Shown here: positions 30,501-39,104 of the stretch, in pieces | Numbering within the stretch: the stretch's first letter is position 1 | How the letters are laid out: every line of letters starts with the position of its first letter | Source of the DNA: Deltaproteobacteria bacterium | Lineage (GTDB): Bacteria > Myxococcota_A > Polyangia > Polyangiales > Polyangiaceae | NCBI GenBank assembly: GCA_003235365.1 | Contig: QJWJ01000431.1 | Span: 22,111 to 86,110, forward strand | Reading direction: 5' to 3' | DNA length: 64,000 nt | Made by a program: the position numbers and the translations under genes | The notes under the pieces: model-generated | Databases searched by the model: none | Told to the model about the DNA's origin: nothing | Seen by the model: the letters and a program-made list of their open reading frames with translations, nothing else

Positions 30501-30821
30501 GTGGCCTACAAGGGAAAAGAGCGACGACGCCATCGCATGTTCGTGACCCGCAACACCGAGTACCACTTCCGCGACGATGTTTGCGTCGCCGTTCGGGACA
30601 TCACCAAGGGCTCTTGGCAGCTCTACCACCAGGCGCTCGATCGTCCGCTCAGCGGCGCGATACGCTTCCGCGCTTCGGGCGATGCGTACCCGACCCTCGA
30701 AGAGCCACGAGTTGGCGATGCGTTGTTCTTTGGCGCCAAGGGGCCAGACGTCATCACCAGTGCCGTCTCGGCGATCGCGCGGCCACCGAAGGATCTCGTC
30801 GACAGTTACCCGGATTTCTGA
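30501..30821 (+). CDS. Small conserved-looking protein of unknown function
   Basis: 106 residues beginning at GTG 30501 with a strong AAGGAGAG eight bases upstream. The N-terminus is basic (KGKERRRHR), followed by a compact alpha/beta sequence (YHFRDDVCVAVRDITKGSW, AIRFRASGDAYP, RVGDALFFGAKGPDVITSAVSAI) and a short tail ending Asp-Phe. No signal peptide or membrane segment. It lies between a divergent unknown gene and the FHA-CpaF-like gene 231 bases downstream. The family was not recognised. Confidence 0.6.
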   Translation: MAYKGKERRRHRMFVTRNTEYHFRDDVCVAVRDITKGSWQLYHQALDRPLSGAIRFRASGDAYPTLEEPRVGDALFFGAKGPDVITSAVSAIARPPKDLVDSYPDF

Positions 30822-31052
30822 AGCGACGGTTCGTCCGCCTCGCCGCGTCGTGTTGAGCTTGCCAAGCTTCGGCCGGGTGTTCGGGCTTGGTCGCCGGTTG
30901 ACAGGCTGCGTCGTTCCGTTCCGACCCGCACGATCGTGCGCTGCGTCATCGATGATCCCTCTCAGCCTTCGAGCGCCCCTAGGTGTTCGACCAGCCGTCG
31001 CAAATTGGGATTGTGTTCGCTCTGCGGGCCGAGCTAACAGACTGACTTAACG

Positions 31053-32900
31053 GTGTTCTCCATCATCATCAGCGAGAAGGGCGGGGCAGAACGTCGGCAA
31101 AGTTTCGATCAGTTCGAAGTCACCGTGGGCCGCGTGCAGGGCAACGACCTGGTACTGCCCAAGGGTAACGTCAGCAAACGTCACTGCCGCCTCGAGCTCG
31201 TCGATGGTGCGTTCCAGGTGACTGATCAGAACAGCACCAACGGCACCTACCTCAACCGTCGGCGTATCCTGCAAACCACCACCGTACGCCAGGGCGACCG
31301 CATCTACGTCGGCGACTTCGTGCTACGCATCGAACCCGGCGCCGCAGAGGAAGACCTGGCCGGGGCAGGGCCCGGGTCGTTGCCGATCGGCGCGGGGCCG
31401 TCCGTGGTCGCCCCGCCGCCGTTTCCCAGCTCGCCTCCGCCGCCAACGGCCGGGGTTCCGAGCAGCCCGCTGCAGCCGCAGCCGTTGTCGCCGCCCGCCA
31501 CCGACGGCTTCGCGCAGCCCGTCGCCGCTGCCTCCAGCGGGCTCGGGGCAGTCGGTGTCACGACGGACGAACGCCCCTCGGAAATCAGCTCACGACGCGA
31601 CGGCACCTGGGCCGAGCCGTCCGAACCGGACGCCGAGACCACCGACGAAGCGCTGGTCAGTGCGGTTGGCGCGGTCGTCGACCGCGTGGTGTCCAAGACC
31701 AGCCCGGCGGAGCTCAACTCGCCACTGGCTCAACGGCGTGTCGAGACGTTGGTCGATGCGGCGCTGCGCGAGCTCGGAGCTCAGCCCGGCATAGAAGCCG
31801 ACGACGTGCGACCTGCCGCATTGGCGGAGCTGCTCGCCCTGGGACCTCTCAGCGAGCTGCTCGAAGATCCGAGCGTTGCGGAAATCGCCGCCTCGGGCGC
31901 GGGCTATCTGACGGTCGTGCGCGGGTCCAACCGCCAGCTCAGCCCGCAGATGCCGTTCTGTGGTACGGGGTCACTCGATCGGGCGGTGGAGCGATTGTGT
32001 GTGCGCGACGGGGTGGCGCTCAGCCCCGCCGAACGCAGCGTGCGCCGGGAGTTACCCAGTTTCGGCTTTTCGTTGGAGTACGTTCGGGGCGAGTTTTCTC
32101 CCCACGGGTCACTGCTTCACCTGACGCGTCGTGAACGTGTGGCGGCTACGTTCGAGGATTTGGTGCGCGCCGGCACGGTGTCGCGCACGATCGCGACGTT
32201 CCTGCAGCAGTGCGTCGCCGGGTCGGCGAATCTGCTGGTCGTAGGTCAGGCCCGCTCCGGCGCGGCCGAAGTGCTCTCCGCGCTGTGTCACTGCGCCGGT
32301 GGGCGCGTGCTGGCGTTGTGCCAGGACCGCGAGTTGGCCACGAGCGACGGCCGGGTGCTGTGCTTGAACGACTCGCGCGGTCAAGACTTCGAGGCGACGT
32401 TTTCGCGCGTAGCCAAGATGCCCGGGCATCGCTTGGTCGTCGACGGCTTGGTTCAGGGCGGACGCGCTCTGGCGACGCTGCGCGTGGTGTCCGAGGGGGC
32501 GACGGGGGTCGTCGCGCGGCTACGCGCCCGCTCGATCGAGCGAGGCCTGGCGCAGTTGTGCGCCCAAATGGCGGTGGCCCACCATGGGCTGAGCGTGACG
32601 ACCGTCGCCGATGCGTTGATTTCCACGTTCGATCTCGCGCTCGAAGTGGCCCGTTTGCCCGACGGTCGCACTCGGGTCGTGCGCGTGGCCGAACTGGGGC
32701 GTGGTGACACGTTGCCGGTCGTCGGCCACGACATTTTCGGGTTCAACGTCGAGCGCATTGCCACGGGCGGCGCGGTCGAAGGCAGCTTCAATCCGACCGG
32801 GCGCCGCCCGCACTTTGCGAACGAGCTGCGCACCCGCGGAGCGCGGCTCGACACCGGCATGTTCGCCCGCGCCGCGCGCGCGCCGTACCCGGCCAGCTGA
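31053..32900 (+). CDS. FHA domain fused to a degenerate CpaF-like secretion ATPase
   Basis: 615 residues from GTG 31053. Residues 1-95 are an FHA domain (VTVGRVQGNDLVLPKGNVSKRHCRLE, NSTNGTYLN). A Pro-rich linker spans about 100-170. The rest aligns by pattern with CpaF/TadA ATPases, yet the catalytic sites are gone: the Walker A position is GQARSGAA at 398-405, with Ala where Lys and Thr belong; the Walker B/GEVRGGE segment reads VVDGLVQGGRA near 464 without the Glu; and the His-box is replaced by RLRARS. It therefore cannot hydrolyse ATP in the usual way and may act as a phospho-reading adaptor or structural subunit of a pilus machine. No Tad genes are nearby. Confidence 0.8.
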   Translation: MFSIIISEKGGAERRQSFDQFEVTVGRVQGNDLVLPKGNVSKRHCRLELVDGAFQVTDQNSTNGTYLNRRRILQTTTVRQGDRIYVGDFVLRIEPGAAEEDLAGAGPGSLPIGAGPSVVAPPPFPSSPPPPTAGVPSSPLQPQPLSPPATDGFAQPVAAASSGLGAVGVTTDERPSEISSRRDGTWAEPSEPDAETTDEALVSAVGAVVDRVVSKTSPAELNSPLAQRRVETLVDAALRELGAQPGIEADDVRPAALAELLALGPLSELLEDPSVAEIAASGAGYLTVVRGSNRQLSPQMPFCGTGSLDRAVERLCVRDGVALSPAERSVRRELPSFGFSLEYVRGEFSPHGSLLHLTRRERVAATFEDLVRAGTVSRTIATFLQQCVAGSANLLVVGQARSGAAEVLSALCHCAGGRVLALCQDRELATSDGRVLCLNDSRGQDFEATFSRVAKMPGHRLVVDGLVQGGRALATLRVVSEGATGVVARLRARSIERGLAQLCAQMAVAHHGLSVTTVADALISTFDLALEVARLPDGRTRVVRVAELGRGDTLPVVGHDIFGFNVERIATGGAVEGSFNPTGRRPHFANELRTRGARLDTGMFARAARAPYPAS

Positions 32901-32910
32901 GCTCGCGGCA

Positions 32911-32936
32911 GCCCACGCGCCGCCGTGCGCGTGGGC
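32911..32936. terminator. Perfect 10-bp hairpin between convergent genes
   Basis: GCCCACGCGC, loop CGCCGT, GCGCGTGGGC. It lies 10 bases after the FHA-CpaF-like gene and 24 bases after def on the other strand, so it is well placed as a bidirectional terminator. There is no T-run. Confidence 0.55.
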
Positions 32937-32960
32937 GAGAGTGTGATCCGGGGACCCGTG

Positions 32961-33473
32961 TCAGACGCCGGCTTCGCTGACGCTCCGCGCGACCTTCTTG
33001 CCGATCATGCGTCGCTTGAGCGCGTTGAACTTGTCGATCATCAGCACGCCGTCGAGGTGATCGTTTTCGTGTTGGATGGCCACGGCCAGCAGACCGTCTG
33101 CTTCGAGCTGGAACGCGTTGCCCTCGGCGTCTTGGGCGCGCACCACCACGGTCTTGGCTCGCTTGACCTCTTCGCTCACGCCCGGAAACGACAGGCAGCC
33201 TTCGCGCCAGCTCTGATTGCCGTCCTTGGAGACGATCTCCGGGTTGACGAACACCTTGAGATCGCTCGGTTCGTCTTCGTCGGCGACGTCGATCACGAAC
33301 ACGCGCTTGTCCACACCGATTTGGTTCGCGGCCAGCCCACAACCCGGCGCGTCGTACATGGTCTCGGCCATGTCGGCGACGAGCACTTTCAGCTCTTCGT
33401 CGAAGGTGTCGACGGGCTTTGCCGGCTCGCGCAGGCGCGGATCGGGGTAGGTGAGGATCGGGCGAATTGCCAT
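32961..33473 (-). CDS. def: Peptide deformylase
   Basis: Fe(II)/Zn metallohydrolase of 170 residues that removes the N-formyl group from nascent proteins. All three family motifs are present: GCGLAANQIG at 44-53, EGCLSFPG with metal ligand Cys93, and QHENDHLDG with ligands His135 and His139 and catalytic Glu136. The ATG at 33473 gives the standard start (AIRPILTYPDPRLR). It is the last gene of the minus-strand run that includes fabF, nrdR and ribD, 143 bases after ribD. Confidence 0.96.
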   Translation of the reverse strand: MAIRPILTYPDPRLREPAKPVDTFDEELKVLVADMAETMYDAPGCGLAANQIGVDKRVFVIDVADEDEPSDLKVFVNPEIVSKDGNQSWREGCLSFPGVSEEVKRAKTVVVRAQDAEGNAFQLEADGLLAVAIQHENDHLDGVLMIDKFNALKRRMIGKKVARSVSEAGV

Positions 33474-33616
33474 CCGGTTACCATAACACCCGGCACCTAC
33501 ACCAGCAACGCCCCCAAACCGAACTGCGATCGGGGGTGGGGAAAGCCGGCCTACGGCGGGAGGTGCCTGCCGGCGTTCGCTGCCTGCCGTCGCTGCAGCC
33601 GCGCGCGCTGGTCGCT

Positions 33617-34738
33617 TCAGCGCTCTGCGGCGGCTTTCTTCTTCGGGTACAGCACGGGGCCGTGCAGGTAGGCGTCCGTGCCGCACAGTTCCCAAGTCGG
33701 TGGCGCGATGCGCGGGGCATCGCTCAAGCCGTCAGGTCCCGCCCAATCGACGGCTGCGGGGCGGCCGCGCGGACCGAGCAATACCGGCGCGATGAACAGG
33801 TGCGCCTCGTTCGGCAAGCGCGCGGCGAACAACGAGCCCGTCAGTTCCGCGCCGCCCTCGCACAACACACTGACCACTTCGCGGGCGGCCAAGGCGCGCA
33901 ACACGGCGGTGACGTCACAACGGCCTTGGGGAGTGCTGGCCACGCGGATCACCGAGACGCCGAGTTTGACCAACGCCTCTTCGGCCGCCTCGCTCGCTTC
34001 GTTGGTGGTCAGCACGCACGTGGAGACCTCTTTGGCCGTGGCGACCAGGTGACTGTCGAGGGGAATACGCAGTTTGCTGTCGACGACGCAGCGAATCGGG
34101 TTCGCACCCTCGACGTCGCGCACCGTCAATTGCGGGTCGTCGCTCAGCACGGTGCTGATGCCGACCAGCACCGCATCGTGCTGAGCGCGCAGGGCGTGAA
34201 CGCGGGTGCGCGCCGACTCGCAGGTGATCCACTGGGAGATCCCGCTGCGCGACGCGGTTCGGCCATCGAGCGAGACTCCGAGCTTGATCGACAAGTACGC
34301 GATCTTCTCGGTGATGTAGCGCGCCCAGGGCGCGATGAGCTCTTTGGCGGCCTGCTCTTCGACGCCGATGTCGACTTCGATACCCGCCGCGCGCAAGCGT
34401 TCCACGCCGCCACCCTCCACGTCGGGGTTGGGATCGCGGCAGCCGATGACGACGCGCTCGATACCGGCTTCGATGATCGCATCGACACACGGCGCGGTGC
34501 GGCCATGGTGGTTGCAGGGTTCGAGAGTCACGTACAGCGTGCCGCCGCGGCTTCGCTCACCTGCGGCGCGCAGCGCCTCGGTCTCGGCGTGACCCTGACC
34601 GGCCTCGGCGTGATGCCCTTCGCCGACGATCTGGCCGCCGGCGACGACCAAGGCGCCGACGTGGGGATTGGGCGACGGCTCTCCGAGGGTTGCGACCTCG
34701 AGGGCGCGCTTCATCAACTGGGCGTCGGTTTCCGCCAT
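33617..34738 (-). CDS. ribD: Bifunctional riboflavin biosynthesis protein RibD
   Basis: 373 residues combining the pyrimidine deaminase and the reductase of riboflavin synthesis. The N-terminal deaminase half has the zinc site His50-Ala-Glu52 (GHAETEAL) and Cys75/Cys84 in TLEPCNHHGRTAPC. The reductase half starts at about 147 (LSIKLGVSLDGRTA) and contains the SDDPQLTVRD and LCEGGAELTGSL segments. It begins 12 bases after nrdR, a frequent pairing. Downstream rib genes (ribE, ribBA, ribH) are not in the window. Confidence 0.96.
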   Translation of the reverse strand: MAETDAQLMKRALEVATLGEPSPNPHVGALVVAGGQIVGEGHHAEAGQGHAETEALRAAGERSRGGTLYVTLEPCNHHGRTAPCVDAIIEAGIERVVIGCRDPNPDVEGGGVERLRAAGIEVDIGVEEQAAKELIAPWARYITEKIAYLSIKLGVSLDGRTASRSGISQWITCESARTRVHALRAQHDAVLVGISTVLSDDPQLTVRDVEGANPIRCVVDSKLRIPLDSHLVATAKEVSTCVLTTNEASEAAEEALVKLGVSVIRVASTPQGRCDVTAVLRALAAREVVSVLCEGGAELTGSLFAARLPNEAHLFIAPVLLGPRGRPAAVDWAGPDGLSDAPRIAPPTWELCGTDAYLHGPVLYPKKKAAAER

Positions 34739-34750
34739 CTCAGCAGAGAT

Positions 34751-35215
34751 TTACCCGTTTGATCGGGTACTAACAAGCTTGCTCATCTCGACGATGAACT
34801 CGTCGATGTCGCGAAAGGACTTATAGACGCTCGCAAAACGGACATAGGCGACATCGTCGAGCTCTTTGAGGCGGGCCATGACGCGCTCGCCGAGCAGACG
34901 TGAAGAGATTTCACGAAGACCCTCCTCGGCGACCTCGCGTTCGAGTCCGTCGACGTGTCCGTCCAACTCCTCGTCCGAAATGGGGCGCTTCTTGCAAGCG
35001 ACGCGCAGGCTTTGGATCAATTTGCTCCGGTCGAACGCTTCGCGTCGGCCGTCGCGTTTCAGAACGGTGGGTAGCGAGTACTCCACCCGCTCGTAGGTCG
35101 TGAAACGACGCTTGCAGCTGTCGCACTCGCGACGACGCCAGGTCACGCGCCCCCCGCCTGCCACACGCGAGTCGACGACGCGGCTGTCTACCGCTTTGCA
35201 GCTAGGACACTGCAT
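34751..35215 (-). CDS. nrdR: Transcriptional repressor NrdR
   Basis: Zinc-ribbon/ATP-cone repressor of ribonucleotide reductase genes (154 residues). The zinc site is Cys3, Cys6, Cys31 and Cys34, with the signature DSRVVDSR and the KRRFTTYER stretch after it. The ATP-cone domain follows (LKRDGRREAFDRSKLIQSLRVACKKRPIS). The ATG at 35215 lies inside the end of fabF, with 14 bases of overlap, so the two are translationally linked. Confidence 0.96.
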   Translation of the reverse strand: MQCPSCKAVDSRVVDSRVAGGGRVTWRRRECDSCKRRFTTYERVEYSLPTVLKRDGRREAFDRSKLIQSLRVACKKRPISDEELDGHVDGLEREVAEEGLREISSRLLGERVMARLKELDDVAYVRFASVYKSFRDIDEFIVEMSKLVSTRSNG

Positions 35216-36482
35216 GGTTCGATCCTCGCGCTTGTGGGGCCGAGACGACGAGCGCCACGTTGGTGCCGCCAAATCCGAAGGAGTTGCTCATGGCGTGCTG
35301 GATCTTGCCTCGTCGCCCGGTGTTCGGGACGTAGTCGAGCCGACATTCGGGGTCGGGCTCTTCGTAGTTGATGGTCGGCGGGACCAGTCCGTGCTGGACC
35401 GCCTGGACACACACGGCGGCTTCCACCACGCCCGAAGCGCCCAACAGATGACCCATCATCGACTTGGTCGAACTGACCCACAGGTGATCCGGCGCGTCGG
35501 GGGAGGCGTGTGAGCCGAACAGCTGCTCGATGGCACGCGACTCCTCGGTGTCCCCCGCGGGCGTGGACGTGCCGTGGGCGTTGATGTAGCCAATCTGCTC
35601 GGCATTGAGCCGCGCGTTGCGCAGAGCCAGGCGCATCGCGCTCTCGGCGAAGCGGTGGCCCGGTGCGGGGCGCGCGACGTGAAAGGCGTCGCTGGTGGTG
35701 CCCCAGCCGGAAATCTCGGCGAGGATGCGCGCGCCGCGCTTTTCGGCGCGGGTCAGGCTCTCGAGCACCAGCACACCGGCGCCTTCACCCATCACGAAGC
35801 CGTCTCGGCCTCGGTCGAAGGGGCGGCTGGCCTGTTCCGGCGCGGCGTTGCGCCGGCTGAGCGCGAACATGGCATTGAAGCCCGCGATGCCGGTAGCGGT
35901 GATCGCGGCCTCGGCGCCCCCGGCCAGCATCACTTCGGCGCGACCGCTGCGGATCCATTCGTAGGCTTCGCCGATGGCGTGGGCACTCGACGCGCAGGCG
36001 CTCGTGTGGCAGTAGCTTGGACCGTGCAGGCCGTGTTCGATCGTGACGTGGCCCGCGGCGAGATTGCCGATGATCGACGTCACGAAGTAAGGGCTGACCT
36101 TTCGCGGACCGCGCTCCGCGAGGGTCTTGGCGATGCGCTCCAGGTTCTCGAGCCCACCGATGCCAACCCCCATGAAGCAGCCCGTGCGTTCGCGCTCTTC
36201 GTCGCTCAGATTCGGAGCGGCGTCGTTCATTGCCATGTTACTGGCGGCGATGGCGAAGGAGATGAAGCGCGAAATCTCCTTCAAACGCGTGCGGGGCATG
36301 TACAGCGTCGGGTCGAAGTTGCGAACCTCCGCCGCAAAGCGCGTGGCAAAGCTTTCGTCGGCGTCGAACAAGGTGATTCGTCCGACGCCGCTCTGGCCAG
36401 CCATCAGCGCTTTCAACGTGGGCTCGGTTCCGACGCCACAAGGGGTCACCAAGCCCATACCGGTGACGACTACACGCTCCAT
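35202..36482 (-). CDS. fabF: 3-Oxoacyl-ACP synthase II
   Basis: Condensing enzyme of fatty-acid elongation (426 residues from ATG 36482; a GTG at 36491 is an alternative start). The Cys-His-His triad is intact: Cys163 in TSACASSAHAIGEAY, His303 in INAHGTSTPAGD and His345 in STKSMMGHLLGASG, with the conserved Lys340. The C-terminal SNSFGFGGTN signature is present. It follows acpP by about 50 bases and overlaps nrdR at its end. In this window it is the only ketosynthase; fabH is not in the cluster. Confidence 0.96.
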   Translation of the reverse strand: MERVVVTGMGLVTPCGVGTEPTLKALMAGQSGVGRITLFDADESFATRFAAEVRNFDPTLYMPRTRLKEISRFISFAIAASNMAMNDAAPNLSDEERERTGCFMGVGIGGLENLERIAKTLAERGPRKVSPYFVTSIIGNLAAGHVTIEHGLHGPSYCHTSACASSAHAIGEAYEWIRSGRAEVMLAGGAEAAITATGIAGFNAMFALSRRNAAPEQASRPFDRGRDGFVMGEGAGVLVLESLTRAEKRGARILAEISGWGTTSDAFHVARPAPGHRFAESAMRLALRNARLNAEQIGYINAHGTSTPAGDTEESRAIEQLFGSHASPDAPDHLWVSSTKSMMGHLLGASGVVEAAVCVQAVQHGLVPPTINYEEPDPECRLDYVPNTGRRGKIQHAMSNSFGFGGTNVALVVSAPQARGSNHAVS

Positions 36483-36532
36483 GGGCTGCACCGCTCTTCA
36501 GCAATGCTGACGACCGACGAACGCCGTCGTCT

Positions 36533-36775
36533 TCAGCCGTTCTTGTGCTTCGTGATGTAGTCGACCGCGTCCTGAACGGTGCGGATTTGTTCCGTGTCCT
36601 CGTCCGGGATGTCGATCTCGAACGCCTCTTCGAAAGCCAGGACCAATTCGACGAGGCCTAGCGAGTCCGCTCCGAGGTCATCGATGAACGACGATTCTGC
36701 TTTGATGTCGTCTTCTTCGACGTCGAGTTGTTCCTTGATGATCCGCTTGACCTCGGACGTGATGTCTTCCGCCAT
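36533..36775 (-). CDS. acpP: Acyl carrier protein
   Basis: 80-residue acidic carrier protein. The phosphopantetheine attachment site is Ser38 in GADSLGLVELVLAFEE, the standard ACP motif. Strong acidic bias (many Asp/Glu) and length match the family. It lies between fabG and fabF, as usual. An 18-base perfect hairpin is in its 5' untranslated region at 36803-36820. Confidence 0.97.
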   Translation of the reverse strand: MAEDITSEVKRIIKEQLDVEEDDIKAESSFIDDLGADSLGLVELVLAFEEAFEIDIPDEDTEQIRTVQDAVDYITKHKNG

Positions 36776-36802
36776 TTGTCATTGCCTCCGCTGTCTCGAT
36801 GA

Positions 36803-36820
36803 TCGCCCGCTTTCGGGCGA
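36803..36820 (-). promoter_or_regulatory. Hairpin in the acpP leader
   Basis: TCGCCCG, loop AAAG (minus strand), CGGGCGA: a 7-bp perfect stem about 28 bases before the acpP start. It could stabilise the acpP message or mark a processing site in the fabG-acpP-fabF transcript. There is no T-run, so termination is unlikely. Confidence 0.4.
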
Positions 36821-36891
36821 AGAAGTTGGTTGGGTTTCATTTTTCGGGCGCGTCACTGCGTCCGCGTGCAACGAATGAGTTGGGTACACTT

Positions 36892-37638
36892 TCAGATCAG
36901 CATGCCCCCGTTTACCCGAAGGACATGACCGGTAACGTAAGCGGCCTCGGGCGAGGCAAGAAAGGTGACTGCGGCAGCGACTTCGTCGGCCGTTCCGGGG
37001 CGTCCCAAGGGGACACCGGTCAACATGGCTTGGCGCTGAGCTTCGTTCAGATCGCCGGTCATGTCAGTTTCGATGTAGCCCGGTGTGACGCAGTTGACGG
37101 TGATCTGCCGCGAAGCGTACTCGCGCGCCAGACTCTTGGCGGCGCCGATCAACCCTGCCTTCGACGCGGCGTACGACGTCTGGCCGGCGTTGCCCATCTC
37201 ACCGACGACACTGGACAGGAACACGATCCGCCCGGCCTTGGTGCGCATCATTGGTTTGATGGCGGCCTTGGCACATGCGATCGCTCCCTTGAGGTTGACG
37301 GCGAGGGTGCGGTCCAGGTCCTCCTCTTTGAGGCGCAACAACAGCCCATCGATGGAGATACCGGCGTTGGCGACCAAAATGTCCAGGCGTCCCAAACGCT
37401 TGGCCACCTCGGCGATCGCGGTCTCGGCAGCGGTCATGTCCGCGACGTCGAAGCGCTCCGCTTCGGCTTTGCCACCCGCCGCTTCGATGTCGGCGACGGT
37501 TTGGGCGGCGGCCTGCTCGCCTCCGACGTAGGTGATGACGACGTGCGCGCCGCGTGCGGCCAGCGATTTGGCGCAGGCCCGGCCAATTCCGCGGGAACCA
37601 CCGGTGACCACTGCTACTTTGCCGCTCAGATCAAACAT
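36892..37638 (-). CDS. fabG: 3-Oxoacyl-ACP reductase
   Basis: Short-chain dehydrogenase of 248 residues reducing 3-oxoacyl-ACP with NADPH. The nucleotide loop is TGGSRGIG at 12-19, the NAG motif is at 91-93, and the catalytic Ser143, Tyr156 and Lys160 are in FLSSVVGEMGNAGQTSYAASK. The C-terminus (YVTGHVLRVNGGMLI) is typical for FabG. It has its own likely promoter and a terminator of the upstream transcript in the 193-base gap before it. Confidence 0.96.
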   Translation of the reverse strand: MFDLSGKVAVVTGGSRGIGRACAKSLAARGAHVVITYVGGEQAAAQTVADIEAAGGKAEAERFDVADMTAAETAIAEVAKRLGRLDILVANAGISIDGLLLRLKEEDLDRTLAVNLKGAIACAKAAIKPMMRTKAGRIVFLSSVVGEMGNAGQTSYAASKAGLIGAAKSLAREYASRQITVNCVTPGYIETDMTGDLNEAQRQAMLTGVPLGRPGTADEVAAAVTFLASPEAAYVTGHVLRVNGGMLI

Positions 37639-37684
37639 CGTTTCGTCTTGCCAGGCATCTGGGCCCTGGCGTCAGGGCGGGCGG

Positions 37685-37711
37685 TGTTTACCACGCCCGT
37701 GTCTGGGTCAA
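37685..37711 (-). promoter_or_regulatory. fabG: Possible sigma-70 promoter of fabG-acpP-fabF
   Basis: On the minus strand TTGACC (37711-37706) and TAAACA (37690-37685) are separated by 15 bases, shorter than ideal. They lie immediately downstream of the terminator at 37711-37750 and about 50 bases before the fabG start, which is where a promoter is needed if transcription stops after fabD. Confidence 0.35.
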
Positions 37712-37750
37712 ACTAGAAAAATCCGGCCGGAGGGCTTGGGGTGGCCGGCC
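37711..37750 (-). terminator. Intrinsic terminator between fabD and fabG
   Basis: On the minus strand a CCGGCC/GGCCGG stem with a 14-base loop (a second register, GGCCGG/CCGGCC, also pairs) is followed at once by ATTTTTCTAG. It is 80 bases past the fabD stop. This is the best hairpin-plus-T-run in the fab region. Confidence 0.7.
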
Positions 37751-37831
37751 GCCTGTGGAAAGATCTCGTACCCGTTGAGTCAATGAGTGTCGCCAATCGC
37801 GGGACTCGGTGTCGGCTTCCGCACTCTGGTT

Positions 37832-38770
37832 TCAAACGCCCAAAAATGCGCTGACGCCGCGCAGGCTTTCGAGATCGAAGACGCTGTGTACGGGCAGTGC
37901 CTTGTTCGTTTTCTTCACTAGACCGGCCAACACGCGGCCCGGACCGATTTCGATCGCATGAGTGACGCCCTCGGCGCTGAGCCAGCTGACCGTCTGCTCC
38001 CAACGAACCGCGCCGTCGATTTGACGCACCAACAAGTCCGGGACTGCGCCCGGGTCCGAATTGGGCTCGGCGCTGACGTTCGCCACGACGGGGAACGCCA
38101 TCGGCTGCGCCTGGATGCCCTGCAGGGCGGTGCGCACGGCGCTGGCTGCTGGGGCCATCAATGCGCAGTGAAACGGTGCGCTCACTTTCAACGGCATCGC
38201 CTTGAGTTTGAAGTCCTTGGCCAACTCGGTGGCGCGCTGCGTCGCCTCGGCATGGCCCGCGATCACGACCTGACCGGGGCAGTTGAAGTTGGCCGGTGAC
38301 AAGACCTGGTCGCCGCGTGCGGCATCGCACAACGCCTCGACGCTGGAGTGATCGCCACCCAGCAGGGCAATCATTCCACCCTGTCCCGGCGGCACCGCCT
38401 CTTGCATGGCCTGCCCGCGTAGGCGTACCAGCTTCACCGCGTCCTCGAAGCGCAACGCTCCACAGGCGACGAGCGCGCTGTATTCGCCCAGCGAGTGTCC
38501 GGCGCCGAACGCCGGCAGCGGCAATTGCGGGTAGGCCTCGCGCAGCGCTGCGAGCAGCGCGCAGCTGGTCGTGAGAATGGCAGGCTGCGTGTTCGCCGTC
38601 AGCATCAGATCGGATTCGGGGCCTTCGAAGCACAGCGTGCTGAGCGAGAACCCCAATTGGTCGTCGGCGAGATCGTAGACCGATCTAGCAGCGGGCGAGG
38701 CGTCGTTGACGTCCTTGCCCATGCCGACTTTTTGGGCCCCCTGACCCGGAAATAGCCAAGCGAGCTTCAT
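37832..38770 (-). CDS. fabD: Malonyl-CoA:ACP transacylase
   Basis: Loads malonyl groups onto ACP (312 residues). Catalytic Ser93 is in GHSLGEYSAL and His201 in VSAPFHCALM, with the FPGQGAQ oxyanion loop at the N-terminus. The standard C-terminal IEIGPGRVLAGL segment is present. In most relatives fabH and plsX precede fabD; here only 124 non-coding bases separate it from rpmF. Confidence 0.96.
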   Translation of the reverse strand: MKLAWLFPGQGAQKVGMGKDVNDASPAARSVYDLADDQLGFSLSTLCFEGPESDLMLTANTQPAILTTSCALLAALREAYPQLPLPAFGAGHSLGEYSALVACGALRFEDAVKLVRLRGQAMQEAVPPGQGGMIALLGGDHSSVEALCDAARGDQVLSPANFNCPGQVVIAGHAEATQRATELAKDFKLKAMPLKVSAPFHCALMAPAASAVRTALQGIQAQPMAFPVVANVSAEPNSDPGAVPDLLVRQIDGAVRWEQTVSWLSAEGVTHAIEIGPGRVLAGLVKKTNKALPVHSVFDLESLRGVSAFLGV

Positions 38771-38894
38771 TTCACTACTCCGTTCGCGATGCGGGGTCGC
38801 GGGCGCTGGTGAATGGGCAATGCGAGTTCACACCGCCCCGGCACGTGCCGGTCGTGGTCGTTGCATCGTCACCGGCGCCGGCGAACGCGACTGC

Positions 38895-39089
38895 TCAGCT
38901 TTCCTCAGCCGCCTGGGGCTTGAGGATTGCCCGGCCCTTGTAGTGCCCGCACTCGGTGCAGACGCGGTGGGGCATCGCCGGAGCCGAACAGTTCGGGCAG
39001 GGGATGAGGTTGGGGGCAGTGATTCGGTCGTGCTGCGCGCGGCGCATGTCGCGTCGGCTTGACGTCGTTCGTCGCTTGGGTACGGCCAC
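38895..39089 (-). CDS. rpmF: 50S ribosomal protein L32
   Basis: 64 residues with the invariant AVPKRRTTSSRRDMRRAQH start and a zinc ribbon of Cys31, Cys34, Cys44 and Cys47 (CPNC...CTEC) ending in GHYKGR. All four Cys are kept, so this is the zinc-binding (C+) form. It follows the DUF177 gene by 15 bases, the usual arrangement. Confidence 0.97.
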   Translation of the reverse strand: MAVPKRRTTSSRRDMRRAQHDRITAPNLIPCPNCSAPAMPHRVCTECGHYKGRAILKPQAAEES

Positions 39090-39104
39090 GATATTCTCCT
39101 GTTG

